DNA of 64,000 nt from Methanobacteriota archaeon (lineage in GTDB: Archaea > Halobacteriota > Methanomicrobia > Methanomicrobiales > Methanomicrobiaceae), in assembly GCA_016841665.1 (NCBI GenBank), contig JAENYT010000007.1, positions 1 through 64,000 of the forward strand, read 5' to 3'. Below are positions 33,167 through 42,267 of this stretch, one piece after another. The first letter of the stretch is position 1; the number at the start of each line of letters is the position of its first letter. The position numbers and the translations under genes were made by a program. Under the pieces are notes generated by a model, which was not told the origin of the DNA, searched no databases, and saw only the letters and a program-made list of their open reading frames with translations.

Positions 33167-34324
33167 ATGGAAGAGACCATCTTCAACGCATCGGGCGGCG
33201 ATACCGACCTTTCCGGTCTGCAGGTGCAGGATTTGAAGGCAAAACTGCTCGATTTGAAAATGAAAAATGATCTCCTACTCAAGGAGAACAACCAGCTCAA
33301 ACGGGAAAATAATCAGCTGAAGCGCCCTCCGCTCTTCGTCGCCGTGGTGCTGGATACCATGGAAAACAGTGAGGTCTACCTCAGGCAGCAGGGAAACAAC
33401 CAGGAATACATCTCCCAGACCATCGATGAACTTCGCGACGCACTCAAACCGGGGATGAAGGTCGCGGTCAATAATACCCTCTCCATCGTCAGGATCGTCG
33501 GCAACACATTTGACACCCGGGTGCGGGTGATGGAGCTCGATGAATCACCGGAGGTCGATTTCAGTCAGATCGGGGGATTGAGAGAAGAGATCGAAGAGGT
33601 CCGCGAAGCAGTGGAATACCCCCTCACCAAACCCGAGATCTTCAAGCGGATCGGCGTGGAACCGCCGAAGGGAATCCTGCTTCACGGTCCCCCGGGTACC
33701 GGCAAGACCCTCATCGCCAAAGCGGTCGCTCACCAGGCAAACGCCGTGTTCATCCGCATGTCGGGAAGCGAGCTCGTACACAAGTTCATCGGCGAGGGGG
33801 CGCAGATGGTGCGTGAACTCTTCACCCTTGCACGGGAACGCGCTCCTTCCATCGTATTCATCGATGAAATCGATGCAATCGGCAGCATGAGAACACAGGA
33901 CGGGACGTCGGGAAGTGCAGAGGTGCAGCGCACCCTGATGCAGCTCCTTGCGGAGATGGACGGCTTCAACAACCGCGGCGACGTGCGGATCATGGCGGCC
34001 ACCAACCGTGTCGATATGCTCGATCCCGCACTGCTCAGGCCCGGAAGGTTTGATCGAATCCTTGAAATACCGCTTCCTGACGAGGATTCGCGCCACGAAA
34101 TTCTTAAAATCCATTCGGCAAAGATGACCCTGGATGCGGTGGACTTCAGGGAGCTTGTCCGGCTCACCGAAAATTCCACCGGTGCAGAACTGCAGGCAAT
34201 CTGCAGGGAGGCAGGAATGATCGCAGTCAGGCGGGACGCCGACAGTGTGGAGATGAACGATTTCCTGAACGCGGTGAAAAAGGTAAAGAACAAATCCTGT
34301 GCCGAGGATAGAATGTTTCTGTAA
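33167..34324 (+). CDS. panA: Proteasome-activating nucleotidase, first copy
   Basis: AAA+ unfoldase that feeds substrates into the archaeal 20S proteasome. The 385-residue protein has an N-terminal coiled coil (~15-50, KLLDLKMKNDLLLKENNQLK), an OB domain (~55-125), Walker A GPPGTGKT, Walker [13 protein letters not shown], and sensor and arginine-finger motifs ([21 protein letters not shown] type). It ends in M-F-L, an aromatic variant of the C-terminal HbYX motif that opens the proteasome gate. ATG 33167 gives the family start. A second PAN lies 450 bp away in convergent orientation. Confidence 0.95.
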   Translation: MEETIFNASGGDTDLSGLQVQDLKAKLLDLKMKNDLLLKENNQLKRENNQLKRPPLFVAVVLDTMENSEVYLRQQGNNQEYISQTIDELRDALKPGMKVAVNNTLSIVRIVGNTFDTRVRVMELDESPEVDFSQIGGLREEIEEVREAVEYPLTKPEIFKRIGVEPPKGILLHGPPGTGKTLIAKAVAHQANAVFIRMSGSELVHKFIGEGAQMVRELFTLARERAPSIVFIDEIDAIGSMRTQDGTSGSAEVQRTLMQLLAEMDGFNNRGDVRIMAATNRVDMLDPALLRPGRFDRILEIPLPDEDSRHEILKIHSAKMTLDAVDFRELVRLTENSTGAELQAICREAGMIAVRRDADSVEMNDFLNAVKKVKNKSCAEDRMFL

Positions 34325-34325
34325 T

Positions 34326-34778
34326 ATGAAACTCCTCCTCGTCCAGCGTGAGGCAACAGACCTCCATTCAACTCTTTTATCCTCGGAAACGAGCAGAAAT
34401 ATTCTCAGATTTTACCGGCCGAAACGGCTCGATTACGGGGTGTCCATCACCTGTGCATCGCTGGGAAGTGTGCTCTCCCTTGCCTCGGAACTTCGGTGGT
34501 ACCTGCGCCGGTACGTGCAGGAAGCCATCGTCGAAGTCTCCCCCGAAACGTTCTGCACGCTGGCCCTCGCCGAGGAGATCTACCAGCGCCGGGAACCGCA
34601 TGAGGCTGACTGGAACCACAAAAAACGCATCGGCATACGGGAAGGGGCAGTGGCCGCAGTTGCGTGGCCGGGGCTGGAGAGCGAACCCGAAGACCAACCG
34701 GACATTGCCGACGGGATGGATACCGTTCTTGACGTCTGGTGCAGTGAATCCGAATTCCTGCAGGACAAAAAAGATTAG
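34326..34778 (+). CDS. Small conserved-looking protein downstream of PAN, unknown
   Basis: A 150-residue soluble protein that starts two bases after the PAN stop and is surely cotranscribed with it. It has a first strand (MKLLLVQRE), a helical centre ([20 protein letters not shown]), and an acidic C-terminal tail ending in Lys/Asp residues. It may belong to a small archaeal family of unknown function (I was reminded of DUF5804, unverified). Its stop overlaps the stop of the opposite-strand PAN gene by four bases, so the segment between the two PAN genes holds only this gene. Confidence 0.75.
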   Translation: MKLLLVQREATDLHSTLLSSETSRNILRFYRPKRLDYGVSITCASLGSVLSLASELRWYLRRYVQEAIVEVSPETFCTLALAEEIYQRREPHEADWNHKKRIGIREGAVAAVAWPGLESEPEDQPDIADGMDTVLDVWCSESEFLQDKKD

Positions 34779-36013
34779 GCGAACATGGCACCGAATGTGG
34801 TGCCAAGATGGTTTCTGTTAAAGCCGAGCCCGACCTTTTCGATGGCACGGAGGAAATCGTCATGCGTGACAATTTCCCTGTCCGCACGGATGGCATACAT
34901 GCCCGCCTCGGTGCAGATCGCCTTGAGGTCGGATCCGTTTTTCCCTTCGGTGAGCCTGGAGATCTCGCCGAGATTGACGGTTTCGTCGAGATTCATGTTG
35001 TCGGTGTGGATCTTGAGGATCGAGAGCCGACCCTCGAAATCGGGCAGCGGGATCTCGATGATGCGGTCAAACCTGCCCGGCCTGAGCAGCGCGCGATCGA
35101 GGATGTCGATGCGGTTCGTCGCACCGATGATCTTTACATCCCCTCTGGTCTCGAACCCGTCCATCTCTGCAAGGAGCTGCATCAGGGTGCGCTGCACCTC
35201 GCGGTCACCCGAGGTGGTGCTCTCGGTGCGGTGGGCACCGATGGCGTCGATCTCATCGATGAATATGATGGACGGGGACTGTTTTTTGGCCAGCTCGAAG
35301 AGCTCTCGCACGAGTCGGGCCCCCTCACCGATATACTTCTGCACCAGCTCCGAGCCCACGACGCGGAGGAAGTAGGCGTTCGTCTCGTGTGCCACCGCCT
35401 TGGCGAGCAGGGTCTTGCCGCTACCCGGCGGGCCGTAGAGCAGCACTCCCTTGGGAGGCTCGATCCCGACCGTCTTGAAGAGATCGGGCTTTTTCAGGGG
35501 CAGCTCAACGGCTTCCTGAATTTCGGTAATCTGCTGGCCAAGGCCGCCGATATCCCCGTAGTTCTCGAGCGGGGACTCGAGGACTTCCATGCCGTACACC
35601 GCCGCATCGTAGGACTGCGGCAGCACCTCTACGATGGCCAGAGACTGCTGGTTGAGGGAGCAGCGGATCCCCGGCTTGAGGGATTCGGGTTCGATAAAAT
35701 TCGACGTGCGGACCAGGAAGCGGGGCCCCGCACTGCTGCGGATGATAACCCGGTTCGCGTCGATGACGTCGGTGATGGTCCCGATAACAAGAGGAGGGCT
35801 GCGCAGTTGTTCGATTTCACTTTTCAGCTTTCGAATTTCCCGCTCATACCGTATTTTCTGGGTTTCGATATACCGCTTTTCGGATTCGAGCTGGCGCACC
35901 TGCTCGCGCAGCTCCATATTGCGGCTTTCGAGATTGGAGATCCTCTCCAGTAAATATTTGGCTATGTCCTCCTCGTTATGAGAATCCGGAGTGTGTTTGG
36001 GCTTTTCTCCCAT
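34775..36013 (-). CDS. panB: Proteasome-activating nucleotidase, second copy
   Basis: A full-length PAN of 412 residues. It has a longer N-terminal coiled coil than the first copy (~20-70, [20 protein letters not shown]), an OB domain, Walker A GPPGSGKT, Walker [34 protein letters not shown], and a C-terminus ending M-F-A. It differs clearly from the first copy outside the AAA core, so this is not a recent duplication. It is divergent from the aMBF1 gene across 58 AT-rich bases that contain several TATA-like elements. It may pair with the first copy or serve a separate set of substrates. Confidence 0.95.
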   Translation of the reverse strand: MGEKPKHTPDSHNEEDIAKYLLERISNLESRNMELREQVRQLESEKRYIETQKIRYEREIRKLKSEIEQLRSPPLVIGTITDVIDANRVIIRSSAGPRFLVRTSNFIEPESLKPGIRCSLNQQSLAIVEVLPQSYDAAVYGMEVLESPLENYGDIGGLGQQITEIQEAVELPLKKPDLFKTVGIEPPKGVLLYGPPGSGKTLLAKAVAHETNAYFLRVVGSELVQKYIGEGARLVRELFELAKKQSPSIIFIDEIDAIGAHRTESTTSGDREVQRTLMQLLAEMDGFETRGDVKIIGATNRIDILDRALLRPGRFDRIIEIPLPDFEGRLSILKIHTDNMNLDETVNLGEISRLTEGKNGSDLKAICTEAGMYAIRADREIVTHDDFLRAIEKVGLGFNRNHLGTTFGAMFA

Positions 36014-36071
36014 TTGTCTCCTCAAATAGATATATAGGTATAAATGACTATAAAGATGTTTGCAGATTGAC
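36014..36071. promoter_or_regulatory. Divergent promoter between the second PAN and aMBF1
   Basis: Only 58 bases separate the two start codons. The stretch contains ATAGATATATAGG, TATAAATG and ACTATAAAG, so TATA boxes for both directions must overlap or lie side by side. Shared control of the two genes is possible. Confidence 0.5.
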
Positions 36072-36563
36072 ATGCAATGTGAATTGTGTGGGGCTAAAAT
36101 TCGAGGAGCCCCAAAAATTGTCCGTATCGAAGGTGCAGAGCTGCGGGTTTGCGGCCAGTGCGCACGGCTGGGGACCGAAGTGCACCGCCCGCCTGCGCGC
36201 ACCAGTGCGCAGAAAAGGACACCCGGAGCCCCGGCCTCTCCTCCACGAAGACGATCGCGCGATATTTTTGATATGATGGAGGGGGAGATTGTCGACGATT
36301 ACTCCGACCGTGTTCGCAACTCCCGTATGCAGAAAGGGTGGAGCCAGAAAGACCTCGCCATGAAACTCAAGGAAAAAGAGCTTCTGATAAAGAAGATCGA
36401 GAAAGGCGACCTGATCCCGGAGGATGATGTGAGAAAGAAACTCGAACAGATTCTCGGGATCAGTCTTCTCGATACGTCGACCGGGGATCTTTCCACAGAG
36501 ACGGGCGGCAAACTCACCACGACTTTCGGCGATCTGATAAAGATCAAAAAGGGTGGAAAGTAA
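36072..36563 (+). CDS. mbf1: Multiprotein bridging factor 1 homolog (aMBF1)
   Basis: Archaeal MBF1-type HTH protein of 163 residues. It has an N-terminal zinc ribbon (CELCGAKI at ~3-10 and CGQCARLG at ~33-40), a basic Pro-rich linker (~45-68), and a cro/C1-type helix-turn-helix ([20 protein letters not shown] and the helices after it, ~80-135). In archaea aMBF1 has been linked to the ribosome and translation rather than classical transcription control. ATG 36072 places the zinc ribbon at the N-terminus as in relatives. Confidence 0.93.
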   Translation: MQCELCGAKIRGAPKIVRIEGAELRVCGQCARLGTEVHRPPARTSAQKRTPGAPASPPRRRSRDIFDMMEGEIVDDYSDRVRNSRMQKGWSQKDLAMKLKEKELLIKKIEKGDLIPEDDVRKKLEQILGISLLDTSTGDLSTETGGKLTTTFGDLIKIKKGGK

Positions 36564-36766
36564 GAGCGGATCTTCCCGTTCTGCCCACCCCGCATTGATG
36601 GCGCTTTTCCTGACCGGAGGAACCGTTCGGATCCCTTCCCCTCTTCTTTTCGTGCATACGCGCCAAATGCCACCAGATTCAGCCTGATTTCCGGGACAGC
36701 GCTCCTGATGCAGGAGCAGAAAGATAGATAACAAAAAGCGCGAAGTATACTCCTGAGTTGAATGGC

Positions 36767-37435
36767 ATGAGCGCACCCCTGATCATTATCAATCTCAAGG
36801 TCTACAATGAAGGCTTCGGGCAAAACGCCCACCGTATTGCTGTCGCTGCAGAGGAAGTCTCCGGGGAGAGCGGGGTGAGGATAGGCGTGGCCCCGAATTA
36901 TATGGAGATCCACCCCATGAGCAACCACTTCCGGATACCCGTATATGCACAGCATGTGGACGGCGTGGCGCCTGGAGCCCACACCGGACATGTGCTCGCC
37001 GGAGCGGTGAGGGCTGCGGGGGCCCACGGGACCCTCATCAACCATTCCGAACGGCGGCTCACCCTTGCGGATATTCAGGCCGCAGTCGAGGCTGCAAAAG
37101 CCGCACACCTCGAGACGGTCGTCTGCACCAACAACGCTCTCACAAGTGCCGCAGCCGCTTCGTTCGCCCCGGACTATATCGCCATCGAACCCCCCAAGCT
37201 GATCGGGACGGGGGTTTCGGTTTCCAAGGCGGACCCCGGTATCATCGAAGGCTCGGTGGAGGCCGTGCACGCGGTGAACCCTGAGGTGAAGGTGCTGACC
37301 GGTGCGGGGATCAGCACGGGCGAGGACATCAAAATCGCACTCGATCTCGGGACCTCGGGCGTACTGCTGGCATCCGGCGTCGTCAAAGCCGATGACCCCG
37401 CAAAAGTGCTGCGGGATCTGGTCTCGCTCATCTGA
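36767..37435 (+). CDS. tpiA: Triosephosphate isomerase (archaeal type)
   Basis: Interconverts glyceraldehyde-3-phosphate and dihydroxyacetone phosphate in gluconeogenesis and glycolysis. The 222-residue length is typical of the short tetrameric archaeal enzyme. It has the catalytic Lys in IINLKVYNE, the catalytic His in [10 protein letters not shown], the loop-6 region with its Glu ([14 protein letters not shown]), and the phosphate-binding end ([21 protein letters not shown]). About 200 bases lie between aMBF1 and this gene without an obvious feature. Its stop is two bases from the stop of the convergent XRE-CBS regulator. Confidence 0.96.
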   Translation: MSAPLIIINLKVYNEGFGQNAHRIAVAAEEVSGESGVRIGVAPNYMEIHPMSNHFRIPVYAQHVDGVAPGAHTGHVLAGAVRAAGAHGTLINHSERRLTLADIQAAVEAAKAAHLETVVCTNNALTSAAAASFAPDYIAIEPPKLIGTGVSVSKADPGIIEGSVEAVHAVNPEVKVLTGAGISTGEDIKIALDLGTSGVLLASGVVKADDPAKVLRDLVSLI

Positions 37436-37437
37436 GG

Positions 37438-37992
37438 TCAGAGGACGAGCGATATCAGGTCGTGCTTGGTGATCACCCCGATTACTTTTCCTTTTTCCAC
37501 CACGAGCACCGCATGATGATGCTGGAGGATGTGGACCACGCTGTCGATATCCACCGAAGGCGGGACGGTGGGAAAGCCCTCCTCCATAAAATCCTTCACC
37601 ATGTTGATATGGTGCTTCTGGAGCCTTCCTTCCTCGATAGCGTTTATGATGGCGGTTTCGGAGATGCATCCCACCGGCACCCCGTCCTCGATCACGGGAA
37701 TTTGGGAGATGCTATTGTGTTCCATAATCTCAACGGCTTTTGTAACGGTATCTGCGGGCGCGACACTCAGTACCGGGGTATGCATGAAATCGACGGCGGT
37801 TATTGCAGAACGTTCTGCCTTTTTGAGAACTTCGACGATCTTGGTAAGCGTGCTCACTCTGGGATCCACTGTGCCTGCCTCGATGCGGGCGACCATGGAC
37901 TGGCTTATGGACGCAGCCTTCGCCACGTCCGACTGCCGCAACCCGAGCATCACCCGCTTTGACTTCAGCTCAGCTGGCGTAGGTATCTGCAT
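37438..37992 (-). CDS. XRE helix-turn-helix regulator with tandem CBS domains
   Basis: A 184-residue regulator widespread in methanogens. The N-terminal HTH (~8-60; LRQSDVAKAASISQSMVARI) is fused to two CBS motifs (~68-120 and ~125-184; SISQIPVIEDGVPVGCISE, HAVLVVEKGKVIGVITKHDL). CBS pairs usually sense adenosine nucleotides or SAM. The target is not known. A TATA-like ATTATATTAATAAGG lies on the minus strand about 25-40 bases upstream of ATG 37992, between this gene and the 3' end of the RNase P RNA. Confidence 0.92.
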   Translation of the reverse strand: MQIPTPAELKSKRVMLGLRQSDVAKAASISQSMVARIEAGTVDPRVSTLTKIVEVLKKAERSAITAVDFMHTPVLSVAPADTVTKAVEIMEHNSISQIPVIEDGVPVGCISETAIINAIEEGRLQKHHINMVKDFMEEGFPTVPPSVDIDSVVHILQHHHAVLVVEKGKVIGVITKHDLISLVL

Positions 37993-38059
37993 TGCATTAC
38001 TGTTGGTGATATTACCTTATTAATATAATGCACGATTTATGGAAAAATAGAGCAGCATC

Positions 38060-38395
38060 ATGAGTGGGAGGAGTAAGCCCCCTTCTGTTCATTGCGGCAT
38101 TCAGCTTTGCGCCATACCCGGACGGATTCCGGACGATCCATATGTCCTGTTCTGGTTTGCACCCGCAGGGATTCACCGTTCCAGCGATTCCCACTGATAC
38201 GCTCAGCGAGTTATCTTGCGCATACGCGCTTCTCGCCCTTTCGGGCTCGGTCGCATCATTACTGGCAGTGGGGCGTGTCGTTTCTGTGCCAGAGCCATGA
38301 CTCTCGCCATCCGCACTTGCATGCGGCTGCGTGTCCGGAGGGTGGGGGGACTTTCCTCAGCAGCGCATGCGCCACCGTCGGCCGCACTCTCCCTC
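38060..38395 (-). ncRNA. rnpB: RNase P RNA (archaeal type A)
   Basis: RNA subunit of RNase P, which removes tRNA 5' leaders. On the minus strand, conserved region I reads GAGGAAAGTCCCCCC (38343-38359). The distal P4 strand and 3' conserved block read AGAAGGGGGCTTACTCC (38070-38086). Between them is the core block GGAACGGTGAA followed by GGTGCAAACCAGAACA, and AGATAACTCGCTGAGCG. These blocks are in the right order and spacing for archaeal RNase P RNA. The ends are estimated: the 5' end follows an AT-rich promoter shared with AMMECR1, and the 3' end precedes a T-rich stretch near 38045. No protein is encoded here, although an open frame runs through. Confidence 0.93.
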
Positions 38396-38430
38396 TCATA
38401 TTATATTTGGTCGGTTCGATAATTATCTTA
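38396..38430. promoter_or_regulatory. Divergent promoter between RNase P RNA and AMMECR1
   Basis: The 35-base spacer is AT-rich, with ATTATATTT read rightward toward AMMECR1 and TAAGATAATTA read leftward toward the RNA gene. With a 25-base TATA-to-start distance, AMMECR1 would be nearly leaderless. Confidence 0.5.
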
Positions 38431-38994
38431 ATGGTTGCATTGACAGAGAAGGAGGGTGAGCTCGCACTCTCGCTGGCCCGGCGCGCACTCAACAAGGCGA
38501 TCGCCCTTGAACCTGAAGAACCCATCACATTGCCTCCTGTATTTTCTGAACAACGCGGGGTATTCGTCACCCTGAAGCGAAACAATGAATTGCGGGGCTG
38601 CATCGGCTTTCCCTACCCGGTGTATCCACTTGAAAAAGCAATACGTTCGGCCGCAGTCGCCGCGGCAACCGAAGATCCACGCTTTCCTCCCGTGACCGTC
38701 GACGAACTTGCGGTTCTCACCATCGAGGTGACCGTCCTTACCTCTCCCCTGCGGCTCTCCTGTGATGCCTGCGAGCGGGGAAAGGAGATCGAGGTGGGAA
38801 GGCACGGCATTATCATTACCGGGTTCGGCTGCCAGGGCCTGTTGCTGCCCCAGGTCGCCACGGAATACGGATGGGACAGCACGACATTTCTCGATCACAC
38901 CTGTATCAAAGCTGGCCTCCCCCCCGGATACTGGCAGCGCGAAGAGACTGAAGTTATGGTCTTTGAGGGGCAAATATTTACAGAACAGCGGTAA
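38431..38994 (+). CDS. AMMECR1 family protein
   Basis: A 187-residue protein of the conserved AMMECR1 family, present from archaea to humans and of unknown biochemical role. The hallmark motif LRGCIGF is present ([20 protein letters not shown]), as are the [12 protein letters not shown] segment and the later [19 protein letters not shown] block. ATG 38431 is chosen because everything upstream is RNase P RNA. It lies two bases before tgtA and belongs to the same unit as the archaeosine genes, which suggests a role near tRNA modification. Confidence 0.94.
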   Translation: MVALTEKEGELALSLARRALNKAIALEPEEPITLPPVFSEQRGVFVTLKRNNELRGCIGFPYPVYPLEKAIRSAAVAAATEDPRFPPVTVDELAVLTIEVTVLTSPLRLSCDACERGKEIEVGRHGIIITGFGCQGLLLPQVATEYGWDSTTFLDHTCIKAGLPPGYWQREETEVMVFEGQIFTEQR

Positions 38995-38996
38995 CC

Positions 38997-40448
38997 ATGG
39001 CCATACACTTTGAAGTACTCCAGAAAGATATTGCCGGGCGGGCCGGCAGGCTCCGTGTGGGCGAAAAAACCGTAAAGACCCCCTTTCTTTTTCCGGTGAT
39101 CAATCCCCACATCCAGATCATACAGCCGTCCGAGATGCAGGAGATGGGCGTCGAGGCCATCATCACCAACGCCTATATTTTTTACAAAAGCGAGGAATTC
39201 AGGGAGCGTGCGCTCACGGAAGGGCTCCATGCAATTCTGGATTTCGACGGTGTAATCATGACCGATTCCGGGGCATTCCAGCAGTCGGTCTACGGCGATG
39301 TCGATATCGGCAACCTTGAAACGATCCGCTTCCAGAAAGCCATCGGAAGCGAGATTATCGTCCCCCTTGACATCGCCACGCCACCCGATGCAGACTACGA
39401 GAAAGCGCAATCCGACCTCGAGGTCACCTGCGCGCGCATCGGCGAGGCGCTTGGCGAAGTTTCGTCCGGGCACCTTGCCACCCCCGTGCAGGGCGGGCGG
39501 TTCGGTGATCTCCGCCGCAGGGCCGGGAAGATGATCAGGGAATTCGCCACCCCGTTCTGCCCGATCGGCGCGGTCGTGCCCCTGATGGAAACCTACCGGT
39601 ACAGCGACCTCGTCCATGTGGTGATGGCCGCAAAGCAGGGGCTGTCACCTGCCGCATGCGTCCATCTCTTCGGCGCCGGCCACCCCTCCATGTTCGCGCT
39701 CGCCGTGGCGATGGGATGCGATGTGTTCGATTCGGCTGCATACGCACTCTATGCCCGTGAAGGACGATACATGACCCCCAGGGGGAGCATGAAACTCGAT
39801 GAACTGAACGGGTTGCCCTGCGCCTGTGCGGTGTGCCGCTCCCACACGGCGCAGGAGCTGCAGAAAGCGCCCGACAGGGAGCGCCTGCTCGCACTCCACA
39901 ACCTCCACGTCTCCCTCGCGGAGATCGAACGGATACGCCAGGCCATCCAGGACGGCACCCTGTGGGAGCTGGTCGATGACCGCTGCAGGAACCATCCCCG
40001 GCTCCTGAACGGCTACCGGACGCTTCTCAACTACGGCGATCGCCTGGAGCACCAGGATCGCGCCTCGAAGCGGCGGTTCTTCTACCGGGGAAGCGAGAGC
40101 TGCAGGCGTTCGGAAGTCATGCGCTACCATGCACGGATCGGCCGGATTGCGCTCGGATCGCGGGTACGTATCGTGATCGATGAGCAGCAAGGACGCAGCC
40201 GAGAGGACGTACTCTCATTTAGGCCGCCGTTCGGCCCGTATCCGGCGGCTCTGGCAGAGACCTTTCCGGTGGGGCAGACCGAAATCCCGGAATGGGACGA
40301 GGAGATGGTCAGGGCAGGCTGTGCGGGGATCGCCTCCCTCATCACGTCGCACCCGGGGACCGCGTTTGAGATCGAGTGCGAGGACCGCTGGAAGGCGGTC
40401 GTGGCAGACGCGCTGAGTGCGCAGGAGGAAGGATTTGTCATTCTTTGA
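38997..40448 (+). CDS. tgtA: Archaeosine tRNA-guanine transglycosylase TgtA
   Basis: Exchanges guanine-15 of tRNA for preQ0, the first step of archaeosine formation. The 483-residue protein has the nucleophile motif [13 protein letters not shown], the second Asp segment [16 protein letters not shown], and the zinc site [14 protein letters not shown] with a His a little further on ([13 protein letters not shown]). The C-terminal ~140 residues correspond to the C1 part of the archaeal extension, and the PUA domain appears only in the next protein. It overlaps arcS. Confidence 0.95.
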   Translation: MAIHFEVLQKDIAGRAGRLRVGEKTVKTPFLFPVINPHIQIIQPSEMQEMGVEAIITNAYIFYKSEEFRERALTEGLHAILDFDGVIMTDSGAFQQSVYGDVDIGNLETIRFQKAIGSEIIVPLDIATPPDADYEKAQSDLEVTCARIGEALGEVSSGHLATPVQGGRFGDLRRRAGKMIREFATPFCPIGAVVPLMETYRYSDLVHVVMAAKQGLSPAACVHLFGAGHPSMFALAVAMGCDVFDSAAYALYAREGRYMTPRGSMKLDELNGLPCACAVCRSHTAQELQKAPDRERLLALHNLHVSLAEIERIRQAIQDGTLWELVDDRCRNHPRLLNGYRTLLNYGDRLEHQDRASKRRFFYRGSESCRRSEVMRYHARIGRIALGSRVRIVIDEQQGRSREDVLSFRPPFGPYPAALAETFPVGQTEIPEWDEEMVRAGCAGIASLITSHPGTAFEIECEDRWKAVVADALSAQEEGFVIL

Positions 40449-42078
40449 AGCAAAAAAGCGGGACATTCTGGCCCGCACCGGTGTTTTTGAACGCGACGGG
40501 GTGAAGATATCCTCGCCCGCAGCTGTTGATGCAGAGCATGTCTTTCCCGAGCTCGGCACGGTACGGCACACCAACGTGCCGCTTCTGGCGGGAGAATCCT
40601 TCACCGCAACCTATCTCCACCACTACCGCGATCTTGCCGCAATACACCCGCGATCTGCGGAAAGCGCATCTTCGGGATCTTGCGTCATGGTGGAAAACTG
40701 GCACACCGTGATGGAGAACCCCGTTGTGTTCGTGGATATGCTGCGGACACTGAAACGACAGCACCCACCCGACACAATCTGGTACGCTCCCGCGGCGGCC
40801 CTCCCTTCGACAGTCGCCTTTCTCGTATATTCAGGCTTCGATCTCTTTGATTTCAAGGGAGTGGACCTGAAAACCGCACAAGGGTTGTTCTGCACGACGG
40901 AAGGCGAGTTCCCGGCAGATGAGTGGATGGATGCGGGCACCTGCTCCTGTGCCGGGTGCAGGTCAGGCGATCTGGGGGAGCACAACCGCAACGCACTCGC
41001 GGAAGAGATCGCTCTTGCGAAAAAGATGATCGCCATGGGGACGCTGCGGGAGTTCATCGAAGGGCGGTGCCGCAGCCGCGTACCCCTTGTGGCCGCCCTC
41101 CGGCTTTTCGATGCCCGCTACGAGTTCATCGAGCCACACGCACCCGTGGCGCGGGAAGGGACGCTCAAGGCCGCATCCGGCGAATCGCTCAAGCGGCCCG
41201 AGGTCGTCCGGTTTGGCGAGCGTGTCGTGGACCGTTTTATTCCCACGCGGACCGATGTGGCGGTACTCCTGCCATGTTCTGCAAAAAAACCCTACTCGAT
41301 GTCCCAGAGCCACAGGAAATTCCAGGGCGCAATCAGGAACCGGGGCCACGAGCTCATCCTCACCTCGCCTCTGGGGCTCGTCCCCCGGGAGCTGGAGGCG
41401 GTCTACCCTGCAGCCCATTACGATGTTCCGGTGAGCGGGTACTGGGACCGGGAAGAGCGGTTCATCATCGCATCGACCATTGCCCGTTACCTGGAACGCC
41501 ATGGCTACGCACGGGTCGTCGCTCATCTCGAGGGGGGGAGCATGGAGATCGCACGGGAAGCCGCGGAAACGGCAGGTATCGAGCTCAAGGAGACCTGTCG
41601 CGGCCATCCGACCGACCCCGCCTCCCTGGAACGTCTTGCCGAAGCCCTCGAGGGCGAGCGCACCATACGACCTGATCCAATCAAAGGAACGGTATCCTGG
41701 CAGTTTGATGTCGATATCCCGACAAAGGATCTGCAGGTGAGGGGCAAGCCATGGCGCCGCATCGTGGTGCGGGGAAGGGAACAGGTGTTCAGCATCGATG
41801 CGTCGACAGGGCTCTTCCGCCCGACCTTTGCCGGCTGGAAGGTGCTCGGTGACTGCTACCGCGTGGTGATCGACGACTTCATCCCGCAGGGTGATATCCT
41901 GGCACCGGGCGTGATCGATGCCGACGACGCCATACGGGAAGGAGATGAGGTATTCGTGGTCGGCAGGAGAGCCTTCGCAACCGGCAAGGCTGCGATGGGT
42001 GCCGATGAAATGCGCCGTTCATCCCGGGGTGTTGCGGTAAAAGTCCGGAAAGTGCAAAAACGTGCCGTTGAGGACTGA
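40435..42078 (+). CDS. arcS: Archaeosine synthase ArcS (TgtA2), with PUA domain
   Basis: Acts on preQ0-modified tRNA after TgtA; current work indicates it attaches lysine, which a radical SAM partner (RaSEA) then processes to archaeosine. The ~547-residue protein has a degenerate TGT-like domain with a zinc motif (CSCAGCRSG), the ArcS-specific block [19 protein letters not shown], and a C-terminal PUA domain ([20 protein letters not shown] to the end). I prefer TTG 40435, which has GGAGG seven bases upstream; GTG 40417 is the alternative. It overlaps tgtA by 14 bases. RaSEA is not in the window. Confidence 0.93.
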   Translation: MSFFEAKKRDILARTGVFERDGVKISSPAAVDAEHVFPELGTVRHTNVPLLAGESFTATYLHHYRDLAAIHPRSAESASSGSCVMVENWHTVMENPVVFVDMLRTLKRQHPPDTIWYAPAAALPSTVAFLVYSGFDLFDFKGVDLKTAQGLFCTTEGEFPADEWMDAGTCSCAGCRSGDLGEHNRNALAEEIALAKKMIAMGTLREFIEGRCRSRVPLVAALRLFDARYEFIEPHAPVAREGTLKAASGESLKRPEVVRFGERVVDRFIPTRTDVAVLLPCSAKKPYSMSQSHRKFQGAIRNRGHELILTSPLGLVPRELEAVYPAAHYDVPVSGYWDREERFIIASTIARYLERHGYARVVAHLEGGSMEIAREAAETAGIELKETCRGHPTDPASLERLAEALEGERTIRPDPIKGTVSWQFDVDIPTKDLQVRGKPWRRIVVRGREQVFSIDASTGLFRPTFAGWKVLGDCYRVVIDDFIPQGDILAPGVIDADDAIREGDEVFVVGRRAFATGKAAMGADEMRRSSRGVAVKVRKVQKRAVED

Positions 42079-42267
42079 TGTGTCCCATGACGGCATATTC
42101 TCCTGCGTTCCCGGCGCATAACCGGGTGTAGCGTAGTAAACTTCTTTCCATTGAGAGGAGAAACTTATCTGGAGAGAGAGATACGACCAGATGGATGACC
42201 GATGGACCGTGAGCGATAGAGAAAACAGACCTTCTGCATACCAATATGACTTTTTTCCCGGAATGGA

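Noticed and set aside
36700-36730. GCTCCTG/CAGGAGC hairpin before triosephosphate isomerase as a terminator
   Set aside because: No T-rich run follows on the plus strand, and seven paired bases with a three-base loop may be chance in this GC range.
36299-37669. 456-codon minus-strand open frame
   Set aside because: It lies antisense to aMBF1 and triosephosphate isomerase and its product is a His/Arg-rich shadow without any family features.
38092-38430. Plus-strand in-frame extension of AMMECR1
   Set aside because: The opposite strand carries RNase P RNA blocks and the translated extension has no protein-like character; the family start is at 38431.
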